A stretch of DNA of 64,000 bases from Nostoc sp. JL33 (GTDB lineage: Bacteria > Cyanobacteriota > Cyanobacteriia > Cyanobacteriales > Nostocaceae). Below are positions 28,296-38,991 of this stretch, piece by piece. The first letter of the stretch is position 1, and the number at the start of each line of letters is the position of its first letter. The notes beneath the pieces are model-generated. The model was given only the letters and a program-made list of their open reading frames with translations, had not been told where the DNA came from and did not search any database. The stretch is taken from the NCBI RefSeq assembly GCF_017114985.1, contig NZ_JABXKP010000053.1, forward strand, positions 13,721 through 77,720, written 5' to 3'. Both the position numbers and the translations under genes were made by a program.

Positions 28296-29513
28296 ATGGA
28301 TATCCCAATCATAATTAATCCCATACCACAATTACCGCCGGAAGCAACAGAAATTTATCAACAATTACCTTTATCACCTCAAGGTGCAGAGGTAATTTTA
28401 GGTAACATTATTGAACCACAGCAATTAGTGATACCTGTAGCACCCAGTTCCATAACAATGTTTGGGCCTCGTGCTGCTTGTTTGTTATCAGAAACTGGCC
28501 CTTTGTGGGTATCAGATACGGGACATCATCGATTATTGGGATGGCAGAATTTACCCACCAGAGATAGTCAACAGGCTGATTGGGTAATTGGACAACCTGA
28601 CTTTTATCATGAAGGACAAAATGCTAAAAGTACACCAGGAAGGGCAACCTTAAGTGTCCCAACAGGGATTTGTGCTTGTGGCGAAGGGTTAGCTGTAGCA
28701 GATGCTTGGAATCATCGGGTTTTGATTTGGAAACACTTACCAGAAGATAGCAATGTTCCAGCAGATTTGGTGTTAGGGCAAGTTAATTTTACCGAGAATG
28801 AACCGAATCGGGGAAATCAACAAGCATCTGCTAGTACAATGCACTGGCCTTATGGTGTTTTCTATCATCAAGGACGGCTATTTATTGCTGACACTGGTAA
28901 TCGAAGGGTATTAATTTGGCATCAATTACCAACAGAAAATGGTCAATCGGCTGATTTAGTTTTGGGACAACCGGATATAATCTCTCGCAATGAAAACGGT
29001 GGTAGTTCTCCAACCGCAGCGAGTATGCGTTGGTGTCATGATATTACCTTTTGGGGAGAGAATTTGGTTGTTAGCGATGCAGGTAATCACCGAGTGATGA
29101 TTTGGCAGGGAATACCAACAGTAAATAATGCCCCTTGTGCAGTGGTTTTAGGACAAAAAAGCTTTGATTCTGTAGAAATGAATCAAGGAGTTTATTATCC
29201 TAGCGCTAGTAGTTTAAGTATGCCTTATGGTGTGGGGGTGGCTGGGGATTGGTTAGTAGTTGCAGATACTGCTAATTCCCGTTTGTTAGGATGGAGAAAG
29301 CCAGAATCTATTTTATCACTGCAAGGTGCAGTGGCAGATGGTTTGGCAGCACAGATAAATTTTCAAAGTAAAGGTGAAAATCGGAACTTCGGGCTACCGA
29401 AACGAGATAGCTTAAATTGGTGTTATGGCATAAAAATTTGTGGCAAAACAGCAGTAATAGCTGATTCTGGAAATAACCGAATATTGCTGTGGCAGTTTAA
29501 CTATGCCGACTGA
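28296..29513 (+). CDS. NHL-repeat (beta-propeller) protein
   Basis: Repeated VADAWNHRVLIW / IADTGNRRVLIW / VSDAGNHRVMIW / IADSGNNRILLW. Confidence 0.88.
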   Translation: MDIPIIINPIPQLPPEATEIYQQLPLSPQGAEVILGNIIEPQQLVIPVAPSSITMFGPRAACLLSETGPLWVSDTGHHRLLGWQNLPTRDSQQADWVIGQPDFYHEGQNAKSTPGRATLSVPTGICACGEGLAVADAWNHRVLIWKHLPEDSNVPADLVLGQVNFTENEPNRGNQQASASTMHWPYGVFYHQGRLFIADTGNRRVLIWHQLPTENGQSADLVLGQPDIISRNENGGSSPTAASMRWCHDITFWGENLVVSDAGNHRVMIWQGIPTVNNAPCAVVLGQKSFDSVEMNQGVYYPSASSLSMPYGVGVAGDWLVVADTANSRLLGWRKPESILSLQGAVADGLAAQINFQSKGENRNFGLPKRDSLNWCYGIKICGKTAVIADSGNNRILLWQFNYAD

Positions 29514-31854
29514 AGAAATTAGAGTTAGTGGTACTGTTCAAGGAGTAGGATTTCGCCCTACTGTATATCGTCTCGCTAAAGCCTGCGGTTTGCGTGGAGA
29601 GGTTTGTAATGATGGCCAAGGTGTTTTAATTCGGGTATCTGGTAGTGAGAAAGCAATAACCGAATTTGTTGCCAGATTGCAAAGAGAATGTCCACCGTTA
29701 GCAAGAATTAATCAACTAACAAGAATTATTTATAAAGGTGAATTAGAATTTGATAATTTTGTGATTTCTCCTAGTGTCAGTAATGCGATTAAAACAGAAA
29801 TTACCCCTGATGCAGCCACTTGTCCGCAATGTCAACAAGAAATATTCGACCCCTTTAGCCGCTTTTATCGTTACCCATTTACTAACTGCACTCATTGCGG
29901 CCCCCGCCTGAGTATTATTCGTGCCATTCCTTACGATAGATGCAATACCAGTATGTCTGCGTTTCCCATCTGTTCAGAATGTGCAAAGGAATACCACGAT
30001 GTCGAAAACCGCCGTTTTCACGCCCAACCTGTAGCTTGTCATGCTTGCGGCCCCGCAGCTTGGTTAGAACGCGCCGATAGGAAATCGGTTACTGCTTCCA
30101 TGTTCTCCATGCTGGATGATGTTGATGCCGTTTGTACCCTGTTGCAAAAGGGTGAGATTGTGGCAATTAAAGGGTTAAGTGGTATTCATCTAGCTTGTGA
30201 TGCAACACAAGAAACTGCTGTACAAAAACTGCGTCAGCGAAAAAAGCGCTATCATAAACCTTTTGCTTTAATGGCGCGAGATATTGAGATAATTGCAGAA
30301 TACTGCACCATTAATCCCAAGGAAAAAGAATTATTGGCAAGTGCTGCTGCACCAATTGTTTTACTACAGGCAATAGGTAAAAAAGTAGTAGCTTCTTCTG
30401 TTGCAGTAGGGCAAAATACCCTCGGTTTCATGCTACCTTATACGCCTTTACATCATTTAATTCTGCGGCGGATGAATCGCCCAATTGTTTTAACAAGTGG
30501 CAATCTTGCCGATGAACCGCAATGTATTGATAATGACGAAGCAAGAGAAAAATTAGATCACATCGCTGATTATTTTCTCTTTCACAATCGCGAAATTATT
30601 AATCGGGTAGATGATTCAGTTGTGCGGGTTATTGGCGATAAAATCCAAACAATTCGCCGTGCCAGAGGATATGCACCCGCACCGATTAGTTTACCACCGG
30701 GATTTCACAAGTTACCGCAAATTTTAGCAATGGGCAGTGAGTTAAAAAATACCTTTTGCTTATTGCGTGAAGGAGAAGCAATTCTCTCTCAACATTTGGG
30801 AGATTTAGAAAATGCTGCGGCTTTTAATGCTTACCAAGAGACTTTGAATTTATACTTAAATTTATTTGAGCATAAGCCAGAAGTAATTGCCATTGATAAA
30901 CATCCTGAATATCTCTCAAGCAAACTTGGTAAACAACTTGCGGACACAAATCAAATCAAAATTTACCAAATCCAACATCATCACGCCCATATCGCCGCTT
31001 GCATGGCAGAAAATGGTATTCCTTTAGATTCACCTCCAGTATTAGGCATTGCTTTAGATGGTTTAGGTTACGGTGATGATGCTACACTCTGGGGTGGAGA
31101 ATTCCTTTTAGCAGATTACCGGAGATTTCAGCGACTAGCAACATTTAAACCAGTAGCAATGATTGGTGGTGAACAAGCAATTTATCAGCCTTGGCGTAAT
31201 ACGTATGCCCAATTAATAGCTGCTAACCTTTGGGATGACTGTCAACAACAGCAATATGCTGATTTAGAAATCGTAAAATTTTTGAATAAAAAACCACTAA
31301 AACTACTTAATCAACTTATTGACAAAGGGATTAACTCGCCTCCAGCTTCCTCAGTGGGACGGTTGTTTGATGCAGTGGCGGCGGCTATCGGTATTTATAG
31401 AGAAGAATGTAGCTATGAAGGACAAGCTGCGATCGCAATGGAAGCTATAGTAGATGTTAGCAGGTTAAATAATGATAAAGAAACGCTAATATATCCTTTT
31501 AGTTTTAGCTTTTCAGATAGGATTTATTGTATAGACCCGCGTCCAATGTGGCAAGCCTTGCTCAATGACTTACAGCAGCAGATTCCACAACCAGTTATGG
31601 CTGCTAAATTTCACCAAGGTTTAGCTAATGCGATTGTGGAGATGGTTAAGTATCTTTCTCAAGAAAATCTGATTTCTCAGGTAGCGCTAACAGGAGGAGT
31701 ATTTCAAAATTGTATATTGTTAGAGCAAGTTACCAAACTATTACAAATATCGGGAATAAAAGTACTCACTCACAGCTTAGTTCCAGCTAATGACGGCGGG
31801 TTATCTTTAGGACAAGCAGTTATTGCAGCCGCACAATTAATACATAAGTGCTGA
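29503..31854 (+). CDS. hypF: Carbamoyltransferase HypF
   Basis: RVSGTVQGVGFRPTVYRLA acylphosphatase domain, zinc-finger CPQCQQEI.., LTGGVFQNCILLE. Confidence 0.96.
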   Translation: MPTEEIRVSGTVQGVGFRPTVYRLAKACGLRGEVCNDGQGVLIRVSGSEKAITEFVARLQRECPPLARINQLTRIIYKGELEFDNFVISPSVSNAIKTEITPDAATCPQCQQEIFDPFSRFYRYPFTNCTHCGPRLSIIRAIPYDRCNTSMSAFPICSECAKEYHDVENRRFHAQPVACHACGPAAWLERADRKSVTASMFSMLDDVDAVCTLLQKGEIVAIKGLSGIHLACDATQETAVQKLRQRKKRYHKPFALMARDIEIIAEYCTINPKEKELLASAAAPIVLLQAIGKKVVASSVAVGQNTLGFMLPYTPLHHLILRRMNRPIVLTSGNLADEPQCIDNDEAREKLDHIADYFLFHNREIINRVDDSVVRVIGDKIQTIRRARGYAPAPISLPPGFHKLPQILAMGSELKNTFCLLREGEAILSQHLGDLENAAAFNAYQETLNLYLNLFEHKPEVIAIDKHPEYLSSKLGKQLADTNQIKIYQIQHHHAHIAACMAENGIPLDSPPVLGIALDGLGYGDDATLWGGEFLLADYRRFQRLATFKPVAMIGGEQAIYQPWRNTYAQLIAANLWDDCQQQQYADLEIVKFLNKKPLKLLNQLIDKGINSPPASSVGRLFDAVAAAIGIYREECSYEGQAAIAMEAIVDVSRLNNDKETLIYPFSFSFSDRIYCIDPRPMWQALLNDLQQQIPQPVMAAKFHQGLANAIVEMVKYLSQENLISQVALTGGVFQNCILLEQVTKLLQISGIKVLTHSLVPANDGGLSLGQAVIAAAQLIHKC

Positions 31855-31936
31855 GAGTGGATAACCTTTTTCTCACAAATAATTCTCTCTGTGTTCTCCG
31901 CGCCTCTGCGGTTAGTTTATCTTAAAAAATAAAAAA

Positions 31937-32197
31937 ATGTGCTTAGGAATCCCCGGTCAAATTATTGAAATAGCTGATGTTAACCACAAATTAGCCATAG
32001 TTAACATTGGTGGTGTTAAGCGCCAAGTAAATATTGCTTGTATCGTAGATGAACAACATCCCCCCGAAGCTTGTATTGGGGATTGGGTATTAGTACATGT
32101 TGGCTTTGCTATGAATCGAATTAATGAACAAGAAGCGGCGGAAACATTACAACTATTCCAAGAATTAGCAGCAGCACAAACAGGGATTAGTACTTAA
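31937..32197 (+). CDS. hypC: Hydrogenase chaperone HypC
   Basis: MCLGIPGQIIEI...GDWVLVHVGFAMNRINEQEA. Confidence 0.96.
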   Translation: MCLGIPGQIIEIADVNHKLAIVNIGGVKRQVNIACIVDEQHPPEACIGDWVLVHVGFAMNRINEQEAAETLQLFQELAAAQTGIST

Positions 32198-32491
32198 ATA
32201 AGCTGTTCCACATTTAACTTGCATAATTAGGGCGGGCAAGATGCCCACCCCACAAGATTTTAATTAAATTTAGATATGTAAACTAGATGTGGAACAGCTT
32301 AATAGATATTCTTTGTCTGACGCAGAGTCGTAGAGAAAGAGTCTAATTTCTTTCTTTACTTTCTTTCTTCCTTCGCGTCCTTCGCGTCCTTCTCTAACGA
32401 GACGCTGCGCGTAGCTTGTCCTCCGCAGGAGTACGCGGTTCGTTAAAAAAAACTCATTACCACAAAAGCGAAATTAACTGATACACATCCT

Positions 32492-33670
32492 ATGAAATAT
32501 GTTGACGAATTCCGCGAACCAGAAAAAGCTGAAGCCATACGCCGCGAAATTGCCAAATTATGCAACCAGCTAGAAAAACCCATCAAAATCATGGAAGTAT
32601 GCGGCGGACATACCCATTCCATATTTAAATACGGTATCGAAGAAATATTACCCCAAACCATTGAATTAATTCATGGGCCTGGTTGTCCAGTATGCGTTAT
32701 GCCAAAAGGGAGATTAGATGATGCGATCGCAATCTCCCAAAATTCTAACGTCATTTTTGCCACCTTTGGCGACGCAATGCGAGTTCCCGGTTCCAAAACC
32801 AGTTTATTGCAAGCTAGGGCACAAGGTGCAGACATCCGTATGGTGTACTCTCCCCTAGACAGCCTGCAAATTGCCAGAGATAACCCCGACAAACAAGTAG
32901 TCTTCTTTGCATTAGGCTTTGAAACCACAGCCCCCAGCACCGCCTTCACCATTCTGCAAGCAGCAGCCGAGAAAATTGATAACTTTAGTATGTTTAGCAA
33001 TCACGTCCTCGTGATTCCCGCCCTCAAAGCACTATTAGATAATCCCGACTTACAACTGGATGGATTTGTTGGGCCTGGTCATGTCAGCATGGTAATTGGC
33101 ACTGAGCCTTATAAATTTATTTCCCAACAATATAATAAGCCAATAGTCGTCTCAGGATTTGAACCCTTAGATATTCTTCAATCAATTTGGATGTTATTGC
33201 AACAGCTAGTAGAAAATCGTTGTGAAGTCGAAAACCAATATAACCGAATTGTCCAGAAAAGCGGAAACACAGTAGCGCTGCAAGCCATCAACAAAGTTTT
33301 CGCCGTGCGAGATAGTTTTGATTGGCGTGGCTTAGGTGATATCCCCTATTCAGGATTAAAAATTCAACCTGAATATGCCCAATTTGATGCCGAACTTAAA
33401 TTTACCATCCCTAATCTCAAAATAGCCGATCACAAAGCTTGTAAATGTGGAGAAATTCTCAAAGGAGTCTTAAAACCTTGGGAGTGTAAAGTATTCGGTA
33501 CAGCTTGCACACCAGAAACCCCCATTGGTACTTGCATGGTATCTACTGAAGGCGCTTGTGCAGCCTATTACAAATATGGGCGACTCTCCACCATTGCCAA
33601 AAGAACAATCGCCCAAAAACCAAAAATAACTCAAGAACCTCTCCCCGCCTGCGGCTTCTCCTCAGACTAA
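32492..33670 (+). CDS. hypD: Hydrogenase maturation protein HypD
   Basis: IMEVCGGHTHSIFKYG, HGPGCPVCVMPKGRLDDAI, FALGFETTAP. Confidence 0.96.
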   Translation: MKYVDEFREPEKAEAIRREIAKLCNQLEKPIKIMEVCGGHTHSIFKYGIEEILPQTIELIHGPGCPVCVMPKGRLDDAIAISQNSNVIFATFGDAMRVPGSKTSLLQARAQGADIRMVYSPLDSLQIARDNPDKQVVFFALGFETTAPSTAFTILQAAAEKIDNFSMFSNHVLVIPALKALLDNPDLQLDGFVGPGHVSMVIGTEPYKFISQQYNKPIVVSGFEPLDILQSIWMLLQQLVENRCEVENQYNRIVQKSGNTVALQAINKVFAVRDSFDWRGLGDIPYSGLKIQPEYAQFDAELKFTIPNLKIADHKACKCGEILKGVLKPWECKVFGTACTPETPIGTCMVSTEGACAAYYKYGRLSTIAKRTIAQKPKITQEPLPACGFSSD

Positions 33671-33729
33671 ATACTCTGCGTACCTCTGCGCTTCCCTTTG
33701 CGCCCCTTTGCGTTTAAAAAAATTTTAAT

Positions 33730-34833
33730 ATGAACATTTCCCCCACAAACCCAATCCAAAATCCCCTATTCCAAAAAATAGAACAAGTCCGCCGTCGCCA
33801 AAGTAAAGTGCAAGACACTCATATAACTCTCGCACATGGTAGCGGTGGCAAAGCCATGCGTGATTTAATAGATGATATATTCGTCAGCAATTTTGATAAC
33901 CCGATTCTCTCCCAACTAGAAGACCAAGCCAGCTTCAACTTAGCCTCTCTCATACAACAAGGAGACAGACTCGCATTTACAACAGATTCCTATGTTGTAG
34001 ACCCGTTATTTTTTCCCGGCAGTGATATAGGAGAACTAGCCGTCAACGGTACAGTTAATGATTTAGCTGTAAGCGGTGCTAAACCTTTATATCTAACTTG
34101 TAGTGTAATTTTAGAAGAAGGATTACCTGTAGAAACCTTACGGCGTGTCGCAGCCAGCATGAAAGCAGCCGCAAAAAAAGCTAGTGTCCAAATTGTCACT
34201 GGTGACACAAAAGTTGTACATCGTGGTGCTGCCGATAAACTCTTTATTAATACTGCTGGTATTGGTATTATCCCGCGAGGAGTTAATATTTCTGCTCATA
34301 ATATTCAACCTGGAGATGCCGTAATAATTAATGGTGAAATCGGCAATCATGGCGCAGCAATTTTAATTGCCCGTGGTGAATTAGCCTTAGTAACTAATAT
34401 TGAAAGTGATTGTCAGCCCTTGCATAGTTTAGTAGAAACTATTCTTCATGCATGTCCCCAAATTCATGCTATGCGAGATGCTACACGCGGTGGTTTAGCC
34501 ACAGTCTTAAATGAATTCGCCCTTAGTTCCGATGTGGGAATTCGTCTCTACGAAGAATCTATTCCAGTGCGTGAAGAAGTCAACGGAGTTTGCGAAATTC
34601 TCGGTTTAGACCCATTGTATTTAGCTAATGAAGGTAAGTTAGTTGTGGTGGTGGCAGGTAAATACGCAGAAGCTGTTTTATCTGCCATGAAATCTCATCC
34701 AGCAGGAAAAGATGCTTGTATTATTGGCGAAGTTATTACTTCACCCTCAGGTATCGTATTATTAAAAACACTTTTTGGTGCTGAAAGGATTGTTGATATG
34801 CTAGTAGGCGACCAATTGCCACGAATTTGTTAA
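33730..34833 (+). CDS. hypE: Hydrogenase maturation protein HypE
   Basis: ITLAHGSGGKAMRDLI, FTTDSYVVDPLFFPGSDIGELAVNGTVNDLAVSGAKP, C-terminal PRIC. Confidence 0.96.
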   Translation: MNISPTNPIQNPLFQKIEQVRRRQSKVQDTHITLAHGSGGKAMRDLIDDIFVSNFDNPILSQLEDQASFNLASLIQQGDRLAFTTDSYVVDPLFFPGSDIGELAVNGTVNDLAVSGAKPLYLTCSVILEEGLPVETLRRVAASMKAAAKKASVQIVTGDTKVVHRGAADKLFINTAGIGIIPRGVNISAHNIQPGDAVIINGEIGNHGAAILIARGELALVTNIESDCQPLHSLVETILHACPQIHAMRDATRGGLATVLNEFALSSDVGIRLYEESIPVREEVNGVCEILGLDPLYLANEGKLVVVVAGKYAEAVLSAMKSHPAGKDACIIGEVITSPSGIVLLKTLFGAERIVDMLVGDQLPRIC

Positions 34834-34853
34834 TATTTAATAGATTTTATCGT

Positions 34854-35195
34854 ATGCACGAACTTGGAATTACTCAAAATATTGTGGCAATTGTATCTGA
34901 ACACGCCAAAGGTGCAAAAGTGCAGCGAGTTTTATTAGAAATCGGCAAACTTTCAGCTATTATGCCCGATGCTATCCGATTTTGTTTTGATATTTGCACT
35001 CAAGGTACAGTTTTAGAAGGGGCGACATTAGAAATTTTGGAAATCCCAGGTTTAGCAAAATGTCGGCAATGTGGTGCAGAAATTTATTTAGATAAACCAT
35101 TTGGTGTCTGTAGCTGCGGTAACGTGCAATTAGATTTAATTACTGGTGAAGAACTGAAAATTAAAGAAATAGAAATAGAGGAATTATGTGTGTAA
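34854..35195 (+). CDS. hypA: Nickel chaperone HypA
   Basis: MHELGITQNIVAIVSEHA, CRQCGAE; start moved to MHELG. Confidence 0.95.
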   Translation: MHELGITQNIVAIVSEHAKGAKVQRVLLEIGKLSAIMPDAIRFCFDICTQGTVLEGATLEILEIPGLAKCRQCGAEIYLDKPFGVCSCGNVQLDLITGEELKIKEIEIEELCV

Positions 35196-36001
35196 CCTGC
35201 GGTTGTTCTGATGATGGCGAAACTAAAATTACCAATTTGCAAACAGGTGAAGCTGAACATAACCATTATCATACTTTACCAGATGGTACTGTCATCACTC
35301 ATTCACATAGTCACGACACTCATATAGAAGCGTCTCAAATTCATGCCAAAATACACAACACAACGATATCCTTAGAACAGGATATATTGGCAAAAAATAA
35401 TTTGATAGCTGCCCAAAATCGGGGATGGTTTAAAGGTCGAAATATTCTCGCCTTAAATTTAATGAGTTCTCCCGGTGCAGGGAAAACAACTCTTTTAACG
35501 CGAACCATCAATGATTTAAAGCATAAATTATCTATTAGTGTGATTGAAGGCGACCAAGAAACTGCTAATGATGCCAAAAAAATTCAAGAAACAGGGTCTA
35601 AAGTCATCCAAATCAACACCGGAACAGGCTGCCATTTAGATGCATCAATGATAGACAGGGGTTTGCAACAACTGAATCCGCCACTGGACTCAATTGTGAT
35701 GATTGAAAATGTCGGAAATTTGGTTTGTCCAGCCTTATTTGATTTAGGAGAAAATGCAAAAGTCGTGATTCTCTCCGTTACCGAAGGAGAAGATAAGCCG
35801 CTAAAATACCCGCATATGTTCCGTGCTAGTGATGTAATGATTCTCACTAAAATTGATTTGCTACCTTATGTAGATTTTGATGTTCAAAAGTGCATAGAAT
35901 ATGCTAAACAAGTAAATCCCCAAATTCAGATTTTTCAAATTTCTGCAACTACTGGTGCTGGGTTAGAGAATTGGTATGCGTGGCTAACTGCATCGTTATA
36001 A
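35186..36001 (+). CDS. hypB: GTPase/nickel protein HypB
   Basis: LNLMSSPGAGKTTLLTRTI, VIEGDQETANDA, NTGTGCHLDASMI. Confidence 0.96.
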   Translation: MCVTCGCSDDGETKITNLQTGEAEHNHYHTLPDGTVITHSHSHDTHIEASQIHAKIHNTTISLEQDILAKNNLIAAQNRGWFKGRNILALNLMSSPGAGKTTLLTRTINDLKHKLSISVIEGDQETANDAKKIQETGSKVIQINTGTGCHLDASMIDRGLQQLNPPLDSIVMIENVGNLVCPALFDLGENAKVVILSVTEGEDKPLKYPHMFRASDVMILTKIDLLPYVDFDVQKCIEYAKQVNPQIQIFQISATTGAGLENWYAWLTASL

Positions 36002-36304
36002 CAAAAACTTTGCGCCCTTCTGCGCTTTCCTTCTCTGCGTTCGCGCAGCGTGTCGCAGACAGACGCTTTGCGAAAGCGTCCCTCTGCGTTTAAACTAAAA
36101 CCTATTTTAAAGAAAAAATTTAAAATTTAACTAGCCTCTTAAACCGTCTTATACAGCCCCAAATACCTCTTTATCTGAAATAAAAAGAATAATGTAATTC
36201 TTCTAAAATTGCAACACCCTGCACTTTAGGAGTACAGGGTGGAAGACAGCGATAAGAGTGAATAAGCTATATTTTTTGTGATTCCCAGTTCATGCCTATT
36301 TACC

Positions 36305-36679
36305 TCAAAGCCAATCTCGATAAGCTGATATTTCATTTACGCTGATTTCAAACGGCATCCCTTTGCCAAATGGCGGATAAACGCGGATTTTACCATTCGT
36401 AGCAAACCGCTCTAACCTATTACCCAACTGGGGAATATTGCTGACGATATGCCAGTAAGATACTAAGTCAGGGCAGTCAATAATTAATGTTAGGATGCTA
36501 GCATTTGTTGTGAGATACCACTGACAATTAGATAACAGTACTCGCGTAATGCGATCGCAGGCTTGAAAAAAACATTTGCCAGTAGACTGTTCTAGCTCCA
36601 TTTGCAGCATTCCATCCTGTTTCGTTACCTCAGTTGGAGGTAAATCATCGGGAGGAAGCAGGTATAGTTTAGAAGACAT
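36305..36679 (-). CDS. Conserved hypothetical 124-aa protein (paralog of 15597-15971)
   Basis: ACDRITRVLLSNCQWYLTTNASILTLIIDCPD...KIRVYPP...PFEISVNEISAYRDW; overlaps the upstream monooxygenase by 11 nt. Confidence 0.75.
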   Translation of the reverse strand: MSSKLYLLPPDDLPPTEVTKQDGMLQMELEQSTGKCFFQACDRITRVLLSNCQWYLTTNASILTLIIDCPDLVSYWHIVSNIPQLGNRLERFATNGKIRVYPPFGKGMPFEISVNEISAYRDWL

Positions 36680-37676
36680 AATTTCGCACCTCTTGGTTGT
36701 AGCGCGTCAAACTCTCTAGGTTTTTTTGCAGATCCGCAGATGAGGGTTTGAGTGCTAGCGTACCTAAATTTAATTCGTCCTGAAATTTCTTGATTTTGTC
36801 TCGACAAGTCTCCACATCACCGATAATTGAGTTCTCAATCAAATAGTCTTCATCGAAACAAATATTTGTGCGATCAAATGGTTTTTGGTTTGGATTCGCA
36901 CTGTTTTGCAATACTTGAGCCGAATTAGCTTTCATTTTCTGGCTAAATTTGCGAACGAAAGGTAACGCTTCACTCACTGCCTCATCAAATGTTTTGCCAA
37001 CAAAAAAGAAGCGTGCTAGTACGAAGTTTTCTGCACCGCTAGAATTTAAGGCTCGATATTTGGTAACAGTATCCTTCAATCTCTCTAGAGAAAATGGCGG
37101 CCCACCCATCAAGCTGAAGGAATGTTTAGCGGCCAACTCGATACCGTCATCGCCGCCAGTGGCAACATACATTGGTATTTGACTCTGCAATGGTTTTGGG
37201 TAAATTGTCAGGCGATCGCATTGATAATATTGCCCATTAAATGATACATCAGTTTCATATAAGAGCTTTTGAATCAATGCGATCGCCTCTAGCATCTTGG
37301 GACGGGATTCACTTGCTAGTGTCGCAAAATGCTTGTTTTGTTCGGGAAAGGGGCCGCCTTTAGCAACTCCAAATAATAATCGTCCATTGCACAAGTTATC
37401 CAAAGTCGCAATATCTTCCGCTACCCTAATCGGGTTATGGAATGGCAATAGCACCGCCGCAGTGCCTAATTGGATAGTTGAAGTCAATCCCGCCAAGTGT
37501 GCCATTAACAGCAACATCGACGGGCTGAGATTGGATTCACTAAAATGATGCTCACTCACCCAAGCTGACTCAAAACCCAAGCTTTCTGCCTGTTTTACCA
37601 GCGCGACTTGCTCAAAGATGGCACGACGAGCATCTTGGTGATAATTATCGTAATTGCAGAAAATTCCAGTTTTCAT
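36669..37676 (-). CDS. LLM-class (luciferase-like) flavin-dependent monooxygenase
   Basis: SLGFESAWVSEHHFSESNLSPSMLLLMAHLAGLTSTIQLGTAAVLLPFHNPIRVAEDIATLDNLCNGRLLFGVAKG. Confidence 0.92.
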   Translation of the reverse strand: MKTGIFCNYDNYHQDARRAIFEQVALVKQAESLGFESAWVSEHHFSESNLSPSMLLLMAHLAGLTSTIQLGTAAVLLPFHNPIRVAEDIATLDNLCNGRLLFGVAKGGPFPEQNKHFATLASESRPKMLEAIALIQKLLYETDVSFNGQYYQCDRLTIYPKPLQSQIPMYVATGGDDGIELAAKHSFSLMGGPPFSLERLKDTVTKYRALNSSGAENFVLARFFFVGKTFDEAVSEALPFVRKFSQKMKANSAQVLQNSANPNQKPFDRTNICFDEDYLIENSIIGDVETCRDKIKKFQDELNLGTLALKPSSADLQKNLESLTRYNQEVRNYVF

Positions 37677-37834
37677 TACTTGCGTTAATACTTTGTACTC
37701 ACCTTAGTTGCTCGCTATTCTAGTGGTCTATCGCATTTGATAGGTTTGTAGTAAGCACTTTAGTATTTGAATATTTAAGCACTAAAGTACTTACTACAAA
37801 CGCATTTACTCCTCTCAATTAATGCGATGAATCA

Positions 37835-38200
37835 CTAACTGGCAACCCACTGCAACTCCAACCATAGGCGTGGGTTGTTGTCTTTGACCTTCGACATCGG
37901 ATCGCGCAACAATCGCTTGGCATTCATGCAGACTACCTGTATTAGACCCATGTTGTCTGCTACTTCTCTGAGTATTTCTTTTTGAGCTTGCACACAGAAA
38001 ATCATTTCGTCAGAGCAATAAATTCCTATATATTGCAAGCGTCTAGCAGGTCGTCCCCAAAAACAGGTGATGACTTTCACATAACACCCATCCAGCAATT
38101 CCCCAACTTGCGGGTAGTAATGGTTGACGACTCTTGTGAATTCCTTGGCTAAGATATCTTCAGCAATCATTGGAACTGATATTTCTGTAGCGTCCATCAC
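37835..38200 (-). CDS. Hypothetical protein
   Basis: 121-aa ORF; no family recognised. Confidence 0.55.
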   Translation of the reverse strand: MMDATEISVPMIAEDILAKEFTRVVNHYYPQVGELLDGCYVKVITCFWGRPARRLQYIGIYCSDEMIFCVQAQKEILREVADNMGLIQVVCMNAKRLLRDPMSKVKDNNPRLWLELQWVAS

Positions 38201-38439
38201 GCTATTTAATATAACATAATTTTGTCAGTTAAATATGACAAAATAGCTGATTAAGCTTAAATAAAATATTAAATTTTACATAATAAAAGAGGTGTACCTT
38301 ATTTGGTATCACCTCAGATTTGCGTAAAGCATCTTTATATTGAATGAAATATGAAAGTATTGGTTTGAATAGCCCTGGCGAATGCAATTCGCATGCCAGT
38401 TGCTTCTCTTTGGGGGAGACCGCGCAAGGGAAAAGTGGG

Positions 38440-38580
38440 CAAAGAGCCGCAAGGGCGCACTGGCGCAGGCTATACAGACAAAACCCACGGAGGTGGGTTT
38501 CAAATCTCTAGAGTCCGCGCAGGTGGACTTTTTTTGTGTAGCCGCGATTTCTAATCGCCAGGTATATTTGCACCCATTCA
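38440..38580. repeat. Dispersed repeat containing AAACCCACGGAGGTGGGTTT and AGTCCGCGCAGGTGGACTTTTTTTGTGTAGCCGCGATTTCTAATCGCCAGG
   Basis: Two adjacent small hairpins; resembles a repeat commonly seen in Nostocales (recalled, not searched). Confidence 0.6.
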
Positions 38581-38677
38581 GATGCTCCCAAATACTCTGA
38601 TATCGAAAATTATGAATTCAAATAAAATGCATTTAATTAGCACATTTCAATGTTGAATTCTAAATTTTTAATTTTTA

Positions 38678-38989
38678 TTATCGAGCATTGCGTTCACAAA
38701 CTAAGACCTCTGCTATGATATCTGGCAGATTTATACAGTCAGTGAATCCTTCAGAAGTACCGATTGGTGATATAAATGTATAGTTTGGATCACATACTCC
38801 ATTGTCATATACTTGAAGAAACCATCTATCTGGAAATCCTTCTACACCTAATTCCACAGTGTACCAACTCTCGCCAATCAGACGAGAGTTAAAGATTGTG
38901 AACCACTCTCTGTTCTCTTCTGAAATATTCCAATCTGCCATCAGCAGTTCTAAAGCTATTTGTCCGGCATCCGTTGAAGTCAAAAGCAT
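38678..38989 (-). CDS. Hypothetical protein
   Basis: 103-aa ORF, operon-like with two upstream ORFs. Confidence 0.6.
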   Translation of the reverse strand: MLLTSTDAGQIALELLMADWNISEENREWFTIFNSRLIGESWYTVELGVEGFPDRWFLQVYDNGVCDPNYTFISPIGTSEGFTDCINLPDIIAEVLVCERNAR

Positions 38990-38991
38990 TT

